A DNA stretch of 64,000 bases from positions 1-64,000 of the forward strand of contig JAJDCR010000114.1 of NCBI GenBank assembly GCA_029260735.1, in the 5' to 3' direction. Origin of the DNA: Planctomycetota bacterium (lineage in GTDB: Bacteria > Planctomycetota > Uabimicrobiia > Uabimicrobiales > Uabimicrobiaceae). A model generated the notes under the pieces. It was not told the DNA's origin. It was given only the letters and a program-made list of their open reading frames with translations, and ran no database searches. How positions within the stretch are numbered: position 1 is the first letter of the stretch; each line of letters opens with the position of its first letter. Shown piece after piece: positions 43,512 to 53,721 of this stretch. A program made the translations under genes and the position numbers.

Positions 43512-46493
43512 TTAAAAAACCTTAGTCGAGCAAAAAAACTTTTGCCCCACTAGCAAATTAGCCGTGCTAAAAATATCAGTATTTTCCGAGGAAGAAAAAC
43601 ACTGATTCAAAGCTTTCCACGCCATTTTTGTGCTTCCTTGTTGAAAGTACAGTTCTCCTAAACAGAAGTAAATATCTTTTCTATCTGGCGATAAATTACG
43701 TGCATAAAAAAGATACTTCTGAGCCGCGTGGTACTCTTGCTTTTGAAAATAGGCTATTCCCATCAATAAAGCCAACTGAGTATCGTAAGATTTTTCTCGA
43801 AGGCCACTACGGGCATAACGTAAAGCTAAAGGAATATTTTTATGCACCGTAAAAAGATAAATTAAAGCGAGTTCTTGGTGAGCTTTCAAACGAAGTAAAC
43901 TATCTCTACTATCATTCAAAATAGCTTCAAATTGTTCAATAGACTCCTTGATTTTTCCTTCTCCCAAATAACATTTCCCTAAACCAAGTTTTGCTTGCCA
44001 AAGATCTGGCTTAATAAAAAGAGCCTTTTCAAAGTAGATTTTAGCATCCAAATAAATATTTTGCCGCAACAAAATATTTCCGAGCTTCAGATAAGTGTAG
44101 ACATAAGAGCTAGAAGATTTTGCTAACTCTTTCAAAAGGACAAGAGCTTCCTTTTCTTGCTCTAACTCATCCAGAAGCGAAGCTTTCAAATATAAAAGAA
44201 AAGGATCATTGGGAAGTAAATGAACGGCCTCATTACATTTTCGAAGAGACGTGCTTAAATATCCCATTTCTTTTAATACTAAAGAACCGATCAAAGGAAC
44301 ATAGTTGGTATTCATTCGGCGAGAATAATTGAGTAGTCTCTGAAAATTTTCCAGTAAATGAGAGTCGGTTATTTTTTCGATTTCCGCGAATGCTTGTCTA
44401 AATTGATCTTGGTTTCGAAAATCATAAGCAGCACTTTTAATTATTTGAACTAACCAATTGTAACTATCACTATTATCTTTAACTATTTGAAGTTCTTCAG
44501 AAATCTCTTCTTTTTGATCTCCAACAAGAAGAATCGCCGCTCGAAAAATTCTTGCTAAATCATCTTCGGGCCTTTGTTTTAAATATCTTTCCAGAACAAG
44601 AGCCGCATTCTGCCAGCCTCGATCCATATAATAACCAACGGCGACATCGACATCAAACGAGTGCAAGCCAGCAGCTTGGGCCTGAGCACTTTGGTAGGAT
44701 TCAGTAGAATCAGAGTACCTCTTCAATTCTCGGTAGCTTTCTCCGATCAAGGCAAGGACATGAACATCTCGTGCAGGTATTTTTTTCAAAAAATCAAGAG
44801 CTTTTTCATACTCTTTTCTTGCCATGTAAATTTTAGCATAACTTTCAAAAAAGGCGTAGCTCACATTTTTCTTTGCTTTTTCTATCGTAAAGAAAGCTCT
44901 CTTAAGGTCATTCATTTCAATATAAAGCTCTATTAAGCGAGTCCACAAAGAATAATCCGTCGGTCGATATTCCAAAAGGCGTGAGTATTCTTGAGCTGCT
45001 AAGTAAGGAGCTCCTTGAAAAAGACGAATTTCACAAAGAAGAGCAGAAGCCTCAACATAATTAGGGGCTATCCTTAAAGCTTCCAGCAAGTGTTCTAAAG
45101 AAAACTCTAAATTCTTTTCAATGAAGTATATTTTTGCGATCAAAAACAAAAGTTTGGTATTCCGAGGGTACTTTTGCAAAAGCTTCGAGGAATTTTTCAA
45201 AGCATCGACATAGTTTTCCTCCATTATTTCTACGGAAATAATTCCTAAATCCCCATCAATCGATTCTGGATCCAAGCGAGCGAGTTTTCGAAAGGCCTGC
45301 AAAGCTTTGACATTTTCTTTCTTAATCAGGTGAATCTGAGCTTTTAGCTTATACAACTTGATATTAGAAGGATACTGAACAATAATAAACTGTATTTGCT
45401 CTTCTGCTTTAGACCATAAACCGGCATCAATATAAAGTTCTATCAAAGAATGATAGGCCTTTAAAAAACGAGGATCATTTCTCACTGCTTGCTCTAACGC
45501 TGAAATCGCTAACCACTTCTTTCCATCAAGAATATATGCTTGTGCTAAATGAAAATATAAATCGGGAAAATTTGTACTTTCGGCATCTCGAAAATCAGTA
45601 ATCGCTTCGTAGTGGTTACCTTTCCTTAAATAGCCTATACCTCGAATATATTTAAGAACAGGACTTTGCTCCAATGAATTCCGAGAGATTTTCAAAGCTT
45701 GTCCTGCCACTTCAATAGCTCGATCAACTTCGCCTATTCGTAGCAAAGATATAGATAACAAAGGAGCTATTTCCAAAATGGAATCAGGGTAATTTTCATA
45801 CAAGAGAGACAAATCTGTTGAAGCCTGTCTATACTGCTTAGCCTCCAGATTTAGATTAGCCAATTTTAAACGGACTCGAAAATTATTTGGGTGTTCTTTC
45901 AAGAATTTTTTCAATAAACCTGTTGCTTGAAAGGGATAGCGCTTCTTCCAAACATCTGCTAGCCTTAAGTAGGCTTCCGGATCGTCAGGGTGATCTCGAA
46001 TAATTTTCTGAAACTCTCCTTCTGCTTCTCTACGATATCCCATATTGAGAAGAACAGAAGCTCTCTCGCAAGAAACTAATACATTAGATCTATCTTTCAA
46101 AAAAGTATCGCAAAGAGCCAACGCTTTTTTAAAGTCGTTTTCTTGGCTGTAAACATTCACAAGCAACATAACTAAAGAATAGTATTGTTCATCATTATCT
46201 ATTGCCTCCTCCGATAGTTCTTCTAGAAGAGTAATAGCCTCTTGCCTTTTACCTGTCTTCTGATAGACATCTGCTAATTTTAAAATAATATCTACTTGGT
46301 TAGGAATAACCCTCAAAGCATCCTCAAAAGATCCAATAGCCTTAAAATAGCTCTTTTCTGCAAAAAAAGCTTCTCCCTCCTTGATGTATCTTAAGTTTTG
46401 CTTTTTTGGTCGATAGAAATCAATAATAAAAGCCGTCGCTAAGACAAGGACTAGCATCGTAATAATGAGTATAATTTTCTGAAATAGTTGCAT
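43512..46493 (-). CDS. giant TPR protein of the EPS locus (paralogue of the 1249-residue protein)
   Basis: The 993-residue protein has an N-terminal membrane segment (about 7-26) and about 25 tetratricopeptide repeats. N-terminal residues (FYRPKKQNLRYIKEGEAFFAEKSYFKAIGSFEDALRVIP) match the start of the protein at 36886-40635, and matching blocks continue along most of the length. It lacks the ~230-residue insert of that protein. The two flank the Wzc-like gene, so duplication of the TPR gene is likely. The partner and function are unknown. Confidence 0.9.
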   Translation of the reverse strand: MQLFQKIILIITMLVLVLATAFIIDFYRPKKQNLRYIKEGEAFFAEKSYFKAIGSFEDALRVIPNQVDIILKLADVYQKTGKRQEAITLLEELSEEAIDNDEQYYSLVMLLVNVYSQENDFKKALALCDTFLKDRSNVLVSCERASVLLNMGYRREAEGEFQKIIRDHPDDPEAYLRLADVWKKRYPFQATGLLKKFLKEHPNNFRVRLKLANLNLEAKQYRQASTDLSLLYENYPDSILEIAPLLSISLLRIGEVDRAIEVAGQALKISRNSLEQSPVLKYIRGIGYLRKGNHYEAITDFRDAESTNFPDLYFHLAQAYILDGKKWLAISALEQAVRNDPRFLKAYHSLIELYIDAGLWSKAEEQIQFIIVQYPSNIKLYKLKAQIHLIKKENVKALQAFRKLARLDPESIDGDLGIISVEIMEENYVDALKNSSKLLQKYPRNTKLLFLIAKIYFIEKNLEFSLEHLLEALRIAPNYVEASALLCEIRLFQGAPYLAAQEYSRLLEYRPTDYSLWTRLIELYIEMNDLKRAFFTIEKAKKNVSYAFFESYAKIYMARKEYEKALDFLKKIPARDVHVLALIGESYRELKRYSDSTESYQSAQAQAAGLHSFDVDVAVGYYMDRGWQNAALVLERYLKQRPEDDLARIFRAAILLVGDQKEEISEELQIVKDNSDSYNWLVQIIKSAAYDFRNQDQFRQAFAEIEKITDSHLLENFQRLLNYSRRMNTNYVPLIGSLVLKEMGYLSTSLRKCNEAVHLLPNDPFLLYLKASLLDELEQEKEALVLLKELAKSSSSYVYTYLKLGNILLRQNIYLDAKIYFEKALFIKPDLWQAKLGLGKCYLGEGKIKESIEQFEAILNDSRDSLLRLKAHQELALIYLFTVHKNIPLALRYARSGLREKSYDTQLALLMGIAYFQKQEYHAAQKYLFYARNLSPDRKDIYFCLGELYFQQGSTKMAWKALNQCFSSSENTDIFSTANLLVGQKFFCSTKVF

Positions 46494-46570
46494 AAATCAA
46501 AATTCCAAATGTTTCAAAGAGTTTTGTTCATCAGAAAATATAAAAGACAAAGAGGAAAATTCCATCAATT

Positions 46571-46587
46571 TAGGACGTGTCCCTATT
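46571..46587. repeat. short palindromic motif, inverted copy of the 25812 motif
   Basis: The sequence taggacgtgtccctatt is on the plus strand. Its complement reads tagggacacgtccta, one base different from the palindrome at 25812-25826. It lies in the 173-base gap between the TPR gene and the Wzz-like gene, where nothing else stands out. Confidence 0.45.
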
Positions 46588-46666
46588 CAAATGTTGCTTA
46601 GTGTCTAAGTCATTATACAATATAGCAAGGCGCGACAAGTGCGCATCTCTAGTTTAAACAATCGAC

Positions 46667-47746
46667 TTAACCCAAAGCAATCCGAATAATAGCCAAAAAA
46701 GATAACAAAAAAAGAACTATCGTAACATAGATAAAGCGAGACCATTTTTTAGTTTCCCGAACAAAGTTAGCAGGTTTTATCAACTCAACAGAAACAACTG
46801 TTGCTTTTGGCTTAGAATACTCTATAACTTGAGTCATCGACAAGTCTAGTAACTGCTCTTCCTTAAGAAGATTGATTTCTGCTTCTCTCAATTCCCTAAA
46901 AATTTTTCTTTCATCTTGATTTCCAGGATGCAAAATTCGATTATTACGAGACTCTATTTGCTCCTCCACTTGATAGCGAGTTATAGCCAATGCATGACTC
47001 TTATGAAGTAAACTAGGTTCACTTCCCACTAAGTTTCCTTCCTTGAAGAACGATGTAGGGATATCAACCAAGTCAGGATTCTGATCAAAAAGAGTAGATT
47101 TAAGAAGACGTTGATGACTTTGGTCTTCAGCTTCCTTTAACTTCTTTAGCCATAAATCTGCTAATTTTTTACGTAGCTCAAAAATTTTGCCATTGGTAAT
47201 CTTGATTCTGTTTACTCGCCCTACCAATTCTTCTTCTGTAGCTCGCATTGCTGAAGCAAGTTCTCTATACTTATTTTCTAAGTTGTATTGCCTATAAACC
47301 AAAGCAAATTGGTTCGCAATCTGGAAAGCCTCATAAGAATCTCTCCGCCGTACTTCTATATCAATGTAGTTTTCAGCAGACTTTGAGATAATTCGAATAG
47401 ATTTTTTTAAATCCTGATAAACCTGCTCCTCTTCAATTTTTCTTTGCTCTTCGCTTTCATCTACAGCAAGCTCAATCATTTTGAGACTTTTGGCAATCTG
47501 CAGTAAAATTTCTTTAGATTTCATTGTTCCAAGATCACTCTGCCGAAAAAACAAATTTTTTGTCGCTTTTAAATCGACACTATCCGAGAGTGCCTTACCT
47601 CCCAACACCCTTTCAGTAACCAAAACACGAGAATTGGTTACATAAACAGACGGCAAAGAAAGATAGACAAAAAAACTCGCTAATAAAAAGAAAACTATAA
47701 TAAGAGGAATTTGAATTTTTAAGCCACGACCTTGGAAAGTTTTCAT
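46667..47746 (-). CDS. Wzz-like chain-length/co-polymerase protein
   Basis: The 359-residue protein has membrane segments near both ends (about 12-30 and about 335-357) and a periplasmic helical, partly coiled-coil centre, the layout of Wzz/PCP proteins. It has no ATPase domain. It shows the P-S-V-Y-x-x-x-x-R-V-L-V-T start seen in these proteins and ELIKPANFVRETKKW before the last membrane segment. It would be a second co-polymerase in the locus beside the Wzc-like protein. Confidence 0.8.
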   Translation of the reverse strand: MKTFQGRGLKIQIPLIIVFFLLASFFVYLSLPSVYVTNSRVLVTERVLGGKALSDSVDLKATKNLFFRQSDLGTMKSKEILLQIAKSLKMIELAVDESEEQRKIEEEQVYQDLKKSIRIISKSAENYIDIEVRRRDSYEAFQIANQFALVYRQYNLENKYRELASAMRATEEELVGRVNRIKITNGKIFELRKKLADLWLKKLKEAEDQSHQRLLKSTLFDQNPDLVDIPTSFFKEGNLVGSEPSLLHKSHALAITRYQVEEQIESRNNRILHPGNQDERKIFRELREAEINLLKEEQLLDLSMTQVIEYSKPKATVVSVELIKPANFVRETKKWSRFIYVTIVLFLLSFLAIIRIALG

Positions 47747-47988
47747 TTAGCAACAAGTCCTATGAAAATAGTAGACAAACAAAAAATAAAGTTTTTTAAT
47801 TTCAAATAGTTTTTATCTTTAGTTAAATTATAAGGCATTAACGTCAGAAATCAAGGTAACAACAAAAGTTTCCGACATAAATACTTAGGGTACAGAAGTA
47901 AAAACAAGTTTATCAAAGGTAATGTAACCAATCGCAAATAAAACTCTTAGTCTATGCAAATTATATAAAATGTACTGTAGCAGAGTGA

Positions 47989-49110
47989 TTACAAACAACT
48001 AACAATTTCACTGACAATTCGAAAACCTGCTCTTCCGTCCCAAAGTTCTGGTATTTCATATCTTTTTTTTTCTTCTCTTACTCTAAAAAAAGCATTCACA
48101 ATATCTGAAGTGTTATTTCCCACCAAATAATTACTACCTTGTGCAACTGTAACCGGACGCTCTGTGTTTCTACGCAATGTAAGACATGGGATTGATAGAA
48201 TGGTTGTTTCCTCCTGCACTCCTCCACTATCCGTCATCACCATACTAGCGTTAAGGTTCAGGTTCAAAAAATCCAAGTAGCTCAGAGGATTCACTAAAAA
48301 TATGCTATTTTCAAAAGAAAAAACATTCTCAAGACCAAACTCTTGAATTTTTTTTTTTGTTCGAGGATGGCAAGGAAATACAACAGGAAGCGACTTTCCT
48401 ATTGTAACAAAAGCTTCCCCAATTCCAGATAAGATCGCAGAACTATCCACATTAGAAGGCCGATGTAAAGTAAGAACAGCATAATCTTTGTTTTTTTTGC
48501 TTTTTATTTTTAGCTTTTTAAATGTACATAATTTTTCTGCTTTATTTTTGTACTTTAGCAGAGTATCGATCATGACATTCCCAACAAATTTTATCTTCTC
48601 AGGGCTAATTCCTTCTAACTCCAAATTTTCATTTCCACTTTTTTCCGTAGTAAAAAGTAAGTCAGAGATAGAGTCTGTTAGTATCCTATTCACTTCTTCA
48701 GACATCGTCATATCACCACTACGCAAACCAGCCTCAACGTGTATAAGCTTAATCCCTAGCTTTTTTGCATCAATAGCACAAGCTAAAGTTGAGTTTACAT
48801 CTCCTACAACCAAAACAAAATCTGGTTTTTCATGAAGAAGAACTTTTTCAAAACCTACCATAATTCTTCCGATTTGCTCGCAGTGGGTTCCAGAGCCAAC
48901 ACCAAGATTAATATCTGGTTTAGGTAGAGAAAGTTCATTAAAAAATGAATCTGACATATCTTTGCTGTAGTGTTGTCCTGTATGAACCAAAACAGCTTTG
49001 ATATTTTTAGAAATAGAGGTTGTTTCATTATGTTCTTGAAGAGCTTCCATGATAGGAGCAACCTTCATAAAATTTGGACGCGCTCCCACCACAAATATAA
49101 TTTTTTTCAT
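47989..49110 (-). CDS. wecB: UDP-N-acetylglucosamine 2-epimerase (non-hydrolysing)
   Basis: This enzyme interconverts UDP-GlcNAc and UDP-ManNAc. The 373-residue GT-B-fold protein has GARPNFMKVAPIMEAL at the start, HTGQHYSKDMSDSFF, VVGDVNSTLA, HVEAGLRSGDMTMSEEVNR and the C-terminal TDSGGVQEETTIL and RRNTERPVT. These are the catalytic and UDP-binding blocks and all are intact. It would supply ManNAc for the exopolysaccharide; no WecC dehydrogenase is adjacent. Confidence 0.96.
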   Translation of the reverse strand: MKKIIFVVGARPNFMKVAPIMEALQEHNETTSISKNIKAVLVHTGQHYSKDMSDSFFNELSLPKPDINLGVGSGTHCEQIGRIMVGFEKVLLHEKPDFVLVVGDVNSTLACAIDAKKLGIKLIHVEAGLRSGDMTMSEEVNRILTDSISDLLFTTEKSGNENLELEGISPEKIKFVGNVMIDTLLKYKNKAEKLCTFKKLKIKSKKNKDYAVLTLHRPSNVDSSAILSGIGEAFVTIGKSLPVVFPCHPRTKKKIQEFGLENVFSFENSIFLVNPLSYLDFLNLNLNASMVMTDSGGVQEETTILSIPCLTLRRNTERPVTVAQGSNYLVGNNTSDIVNAFFRVREEKKRYEIPELWDGRAGFRIVSEIVSCL

Positions 49111-49144
49111 TTTTTATTCCACAAAAAACATCCCCTGAGGAGGG

Positions 49145-50536
49145 CTAACTACTTTCTTGGATGCGAGACACGATATTACTTGTCGACTTTCCAGCAACAA
49201 GATTAACAACCTCTACCCGTCCTCCATAGCCGTGAACAATTTTTGCTTCCGGCATAGATTCGTAATTATTGGGATCATAATCCCCTCCTTTAACATGAAC
49301 GGTTGGCTGAAAAAGAGCAATCAAGCTTCCTGGATCATCTTCTTCAAAAAAGACAATATAGTCAACGCAGTCCAAAGAAGCGAGAAGTTCTGCTCGATCA
49401 TCTTGGCTCACAATAGGACGCTGAGAGCCTTTCAAGCGACGAATTGAGTCATCGGTGTTAAGCCCAAGAATTAATAAATCTCCAAAGCTTTTTGCCTTTT
49501 GCAAAAGTCGAGCGTGTCCTACATGTAAAAGATCAAAACATCCATTTGTAAAAACAATGTCTTTTCCTTGCTGTTTTAATTTCTCGACAATAGCAGCAAG
49601 CTCTTCTCTATTCTTAATCTTGCTATCTTCTTTTCCATAGCTAAAAAGCTCTTGGCTACTGACTGTTGCAGTCCCTAGTTTGCCTACGGCAATACCAGCC
49701 GCTTGATTTGCTAACTCCACGGATCTCCTCAAACTTAGGTCGGAAGCCAAAGCAAGAGCAATCGTAGCAATAACTGTATCCCCTGCCCCTGTGACATCAT
49801 AAACTTCTTTGGCCTGGGTGCGAATTAAAACCTGATCTTTTCCCCATTCAAAAAGAGACATCCCTTTCTCACTACGCGTAATCAAAACGTGAGCATTATA
49901 ATCTCTCTGTAAGGTTTGAGCTGCCTTTTCTAAGTCTTCATCACTTTGAATTTCCATTTTCAAAGATTTTTTTGTCTCTTCCAAATTAGGTTTAATCAAG
50001 AAAACATCTCGAAAAAGTTCTTTTCGAATATCTTTAGGGTCTACTAAAATCTTTTTCTGTAAACCTCGCAAAGCGTCCATAAGCTCAGGGGTAATCATTC
50101 CCTTCCCATAATCAACAATAACAATAATGTCTATATCTTTAACAGCTTCAACAACCTCTTGTACCTGCTCTGTTTTTAAAAAACTAATCTCTTCGTCATC
50201 TACTCGCATCAACTGCTGATTATTCGCAATAAATCTTGTTTTTTTTATGGTCTTAGCATTATTTTCAACCAAAAGTCGATGCTGAATTCCTTTTTCATCA
50301 AGTAAAGAATTTATTTCTCTTTCTGGGCCAACTTTTCCCACAAGTAGACAATCGCCGTCTAAAGCAACAATGTTATGAGCCACATTAGCAGAGCCTCCTA
50401 AACGAGTTTGCCTCTCCTTAATATGTAAAATAGGAACGGGAGCCTCAGGGTTTATTCTCCTCACCGAACCAAAAACAAACTCATCGAGGATAATATCACC
50501 AACAATAGCAATACTCTTGTGTTGTGTAAACTTCAT
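49145..50536 (-). CDS. hldE: bifunctional heptose-7-phosphate kinase / heptose-1-phosphate adenylyltransferase
   Basis: This protein makes ADP-glycero-manno-heptose. The 463-residue protein has an N-terminal ribokinase-type kinase (1-~310, with RLGGSANVAHN, VTGAGDTVIA and its catalytic Asp) and a C-terminal nucleotidyltransferase (~335-463, FTNGCFDLLHVGHARLL with HxGH, and VKGGDYDPNNYESMPE). The two-domain form is common in diderm bacteria. No gmhA, gmhB or hldD gene is near. It is 34 bases before wecB in the same direction. Confidence 0.95.
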   Translation of the reverse strand: MKFTQHKSIAIVGDIILDEFVFGSVRRINPEAPVPILHIKERQTRLGGSANVAHNIVALDGDCLLVGKVGPEREINSLLDEKGIQHRLLVENNAKTIKKTRFIANNQQLMRVDDEEISFLKTEQVQEVVEAVKDIDIIVIVDYGKGMITPELMDALRGLQKKILVDPKDIRKELFRDVFLIKPNLEETKKSLKMEIQSDEDLEKAAQTLQRDYNAHVLITRSEKGMSLFEWGKDQVLIRTQAKEVYDVTGAGDTVIATIALALASDLSLRRSVELANQAAGIAVGKLGTATVSSQELFSYGKEDSKIKNREELAAIVEKLKQQGKDIVFTNGCFDLLHVGHARLLQKAKSFGDLLILGLNTDDSIRRLKGSQRPIVSQDDRAELLASLDCVDYIVFFEEDDPGSLIALFQPTVHVKGGDYDPNNYESMPEAKIVHGYGGRVEVVNLVAGKSTSNIVSRIQESS

Positions 50537-50717
50537 TCTTCTTTCATCACCTTCTATTGAACTAAGAGATTTTTATCAAAAAAAAGTGTAACAAACATCT
50601 TCTACTCCGTTGCTACTATTGATAATAGCGAAATAAAACTCACGAAAGCAAATAATTTTAACAAGTAAAATTAGAGCACGTTGAAAATGATCATCTTGCA
50701 AAATTAACTATTATTCA

Positions 50718-50747
50718 TTGACACACGGCACAAAAATTGTCTAAATT
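50718..50747 (+). promoter_or_regulatory. possible promoter for the SGNH-hydrolase gene
   Basis: TTGACA (50718-50723), an 18-base spacer and TAAATT (50742-50747) lie 60 bases before the ATG at 50808. The -35 box is perfect and the -10 box is weak. The gap also serves the divergent hldE gene. Confidence 0.4.
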
Positions 50748-50807
50748 AATTGTAGAAAAACAAAAACATACTTACGTTAAACTCTCAGAAAAAGAAAATC
50801 AAAACGT

Positions 50808-52094
50808 ATGATAAATAAAAATAATGCCCCGCCAAAGAAATGGAGATCTTTAACTCTTTCTTTGTTGCTTCTACCAGTGTTATTCCATGTGATAGGAATG
50901 ATACTTAGCTTATCCAATACAAATCTTTTTCAGTTTGGTAAATTAGATTTTCTAATCTTAGCAGGAATGTGTTTTTATCTAGTGGCTATAATTCTCCTAA
51001 ATAAAAAATCACAACTAATTCAGAAATTTACTATCCTCGTTTACTCTCTAATAATCCCGATAATCTCACTCGAATTATTTTTTTTTATGCAAGATAAAAA
51101 AGAGTATTTTCCATGGCCTCCAATGAATAAAGTCTTTAACGTATCTAATACCATGATCGGTATAAAAGGTAAAGTTCATTTCACTGTGAACAATCGTGGA
51201 GTAAGAGGACCAAGCTACTGGCCTTCGACAAGTAAAGACCGAATCCTTTGTATTGGAGGTAGCACAACCGAATGTTTTTATGTGACAGATAAAAAAAGCT
51301 GGCCTTGGTTACTAGGAATTAAACTCTCAAAAAAACTTGAACGTCCAATCCTTGTCGCAAATGCTGGACGTAGTGGTCATTTTACTCTTCACCACGAGCA
51401 TCAATTACTACATTACAACTTTATAGATCAATTTGATACAATAATCATACTCCCAGGTATCAATGATGCAGGAACTTTTTTCCGAAACAACTATAAAGAG
51501 CGAGCAGCATCTGTACAAAACGAAGCATTGATCAATTATAATAATCAAGGAGTATACTATCGTAAATCTTTTTTAGTAAAAACTTTAAAGAAGATTTTCG
51601 AGAAACGTTATAGAGCTAGTATACAGCAAGATAGTCGAGGTGAATGGTACGCAGATGAACGCAAAAAAAGACAAATTTTAATGCAGAATAAGATTGAGAC
51701 CATCCCTCCTGAACTTACGGAGGCTCTAGATATTTATCGATCGAATTTAATAAAAATTATCAAATTGTGCTCTACAAAAAAACAAAAGCTTATTTTTCTA
51801 ACCCAACCCACTATGTACCAAAAAAATATGCCAAATGACTTCGAGTCGCTTATATGGGAGCATACAGACACAGGAGCATACACAACAGAAGTTTTAGCAG
51901 AAGTAATGTCTTCATACAACACAACTCTAAGTGATATATGCAAAAAATATAATATTAGTTGCCTAGATCTAGCCTCTCAAATGCCCAAAGACACTTCAGT
52001 ATTCTACGATGATTGTCACTTTAACGAAAACGGCTGTAATTTACTGGCAAACACTCTATTTGAATACATGACAAAGAACATACAGCATAAATAG
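50808..52094 (+). CDS. SGNH/GDSL-type hydrolase with membrane N-terminus
   Basis: The 428-residue protein has three hydrophobic segments in the first ~90 residues and then an SGNH hydrolase domain. Block I is ILCIGGSTTE with the catalytic Ser. Block II glycine is in NAGRSG, block III Asn in PGINDAG, and block V Asp-His in YDDCHFNENG. Such proteins add or remove acetyl groups on polysaccharides, which fits its place in the EPS locus. It is the only plus-strand gene between 33.4 and 55.9 kb. Confidence 0.85.
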   Translation: MINKNNAPPKKWRSLTLSLLLLPVLFHVIGMILSLSNTNLFQFGKLDFLILAGMCFYLVAIILLNKKSQLIQKFTILVYSLIIPIISLELFFFMQDKKEYFPWPPMNKVFNVSNTMIGIKGKVHFTVNNRGVRGPSYWPSTSKDRILCIGGSTTECFYVTDKKSWPWLLGIKLSKKLERPILVANAGRSGHFTLHHEHQLLHYNFIDQFDTIIILPGINDAGTFFRNNYKERAASVQNEALINYNNQGVYYRKSFLVKTLKKIFEKRYRASIQQDSRGEWYADERKKRQILMQNKIETIPPELTEALDIYRSNLIKIIKLCSTKKQKLIFLTQPTMYQKNMPNDFESLIWEHTDTGAYTTEVLAEVMSSYNTTLSDICKKYNISCLDLASQMPKDTSVFYDDCHFNENGCNLLANTLFEYMTKNIQHK

Positions 52095-52156
52095 CAATCG
52101 AAAAATGAGCGTTTCGTTCGTAAAATAAAAAATAGTTAGCAAAAATAGTTAGTTAT

Positions 52157-53410
52157 TTAGATACCAACCTTGACAGTCACAACAATCACAATTACTAAAG
52201 CAAAAGAAACTAGGCCGATAGATTTAATATCTTTTTTTGTAATGGCAAATTTTAAATCGGAGTGTTTCTGAGAAGCAATGAACATTAAAGATCCACTCAG
52301 GGCAAAAATAAGATAGGGAAACATGTTGTAAGAACGGGAAAGGAAAAATATAGAACAACAAAATCCCACTAATCCAGTCTGAACACCTAAAGCATAGGTT
52401 CGAAGAGAAGGATCTTTGTTTTGAACATTTTCTAATCCAAAATAAGACTTGTAAATAAACGCCATCCAAAAGAAAAAACCAAAAAAACCTAGCTCTCCCA
52501 AAACTAAGACGTAGGTATTATGTGCAGTTAAATAATGATATTCATTAAAGGTTTTAAACCCTTTGCCAAAAAGGGGACTCCCTTGAAACATTTGTATACC
52601 AACGTACCAAGCCTCTACTCTACCATGAGCAGAAGCTTCTTCGGATGTAATATTAGATAAACGCGATGAACCTATTACCAAAACAACAGCTAAGCAAAAT
52701 ACCCCTATAAGACCTCCTAGAATCCATTTTTTTGTCTTCTTACCAAACAAAAAATAAAACATAACCATTGTTCCAAGCATACTACCTCTGGAATGCGTTA
52801 AATAAACTCCGTAAAGTAAAAAACAAATCATAGAGAAACAAACCAGCCTGGTAATCAGTTTAGACTTTTCCACGACAAATGCAGACAAAAAACCAATAGA
52901 GAAAAGAAATGCTAGTCCTAAATCGTTTGGATCACTGAATATACCTATCCAGATGATTCTTTTTTCCTCCCCTTCTTTTCCAAAAATCTCTTGATTTGCC
53001 CAACCCACTCCTGTTGCTGCCTGATCCATTCCTTGAAAAACTAAAACAAAAATGCACAAAACAATAAACCAAAGAGCCATTTTCAGCTTACGAGGTTTAT
53101 TTAATGACTGCAAAATCAAAAAAAACATAACTAGAATTTTGAACATTTTGTTAATAACTAAAGAGACTCCTCCTAAATAAAAATGAACTAAATGTGACAT
53201 GACAGCGGCAAAACAAAATCCAAGCATACAAAGGATTTGGGGAGCTTTGACAAATCTGGGAGAGCTAATGGTTCTTTCTATTGTAAGAAAAAAAACAACC
53301 CCCATAACAGAAAAATCCAAAAAAGGTTGTCCAATCATACCACGCACCCATTCCTGAGGGCGAATAATTGTGCAAAAAATATAGAAAATCAAAACCAGAA
53401 AGCTCATCAT
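52157..53410 (-). CDS. O-antigen ligase / Wzy-type polymerase family membrane protein
   Basis: The 417-residue protein has about eleven membrane segments and the Wzy_C pattern: a large periplasmic loop with HGRVEAWYVGIQMFQGSPLFGKGFKTFNEY and AHNTYVLVLGELGFFGFFFW. In EPS loci such proteins polymerise repeat units at the periplasmic face. Here it is the only candidate polymerase. Its start (MMSFL) has no good Shine-Dalgarno. It converges on the SGNH gene. Confidence 0.88.
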   Translation of the reverse strand: MMSFLVLIFYIFCTIIRPQEWVRGMIGQPFLDFSVMGVVFFLTIERTISSPRFVKAPQILCMLGFCFAAVMSHLVHFYLGGVSLVINKMFKILVMFFLILQSLNKPRKLKMALWFIVLCIFVLVFQGMDQAATGVGWANQEIFGKEGEEKRIIWIGIFSDPNDLGLAFLFSIGFLSAFVVEKSKLITRLVCFSMICFLLYGVYLTHSRGSMLGTMVMFYFLFGKKTKKWILGGLIGVFCLAVVLVIGSSRLSNITSEEASAHGRVEAWYVGIQMFQGSPLFGKGFKTFNEYHYLTAHNTYVLVLGELGFFGFFFWMAFIYKSYFGLENVQNKDPSLRTYALGVQTGLVGFCCSIFFLSRSYNMFPYLIFALSGSLMFIASQKHSDLKFAITKKDIKSIGLVSFALVIVIVVTVKVGI

Positions 53411-53721
53411 AATGTGTTTACTTAAGGAGAAAGGTAAAATTTAATTAGAGAAGTGAAGAAGCAAAAAATGGCATTAAAGTATTGTGTTTTTGCCAAAATT
53501 TAGGTAAGCATTTTTATTCATGGGGATTAAAAGTTTTTCATCCTCACCTAGTAGAGTCTGTTGCAAATAAATGACCACAACTCTAACAGAGGGATTATAA
53601 TATTTTTATGTTATGATTTCAAAATATTACTAAAAAATAACATAGCGTTGCAATTATCTTTTATTCTTTTGTAGAAAGCCCTTGAGCTCTTCTATGTGTA
53701 AAAAAAACATGCTAACTTACC
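53411..53721. other. 311-base non-coding gap
   Basis: AT-rich sequence between two minus-strand genes. I find no open frame, strong promoter, terminator stem or repeat in it. Confidence 0.5.

Noticed and set aside
53411..53721. Possible tRNA or small RNA gene
   Set aside because: I found no cloverleaf, terminator or structured element in this AT-rich gap.
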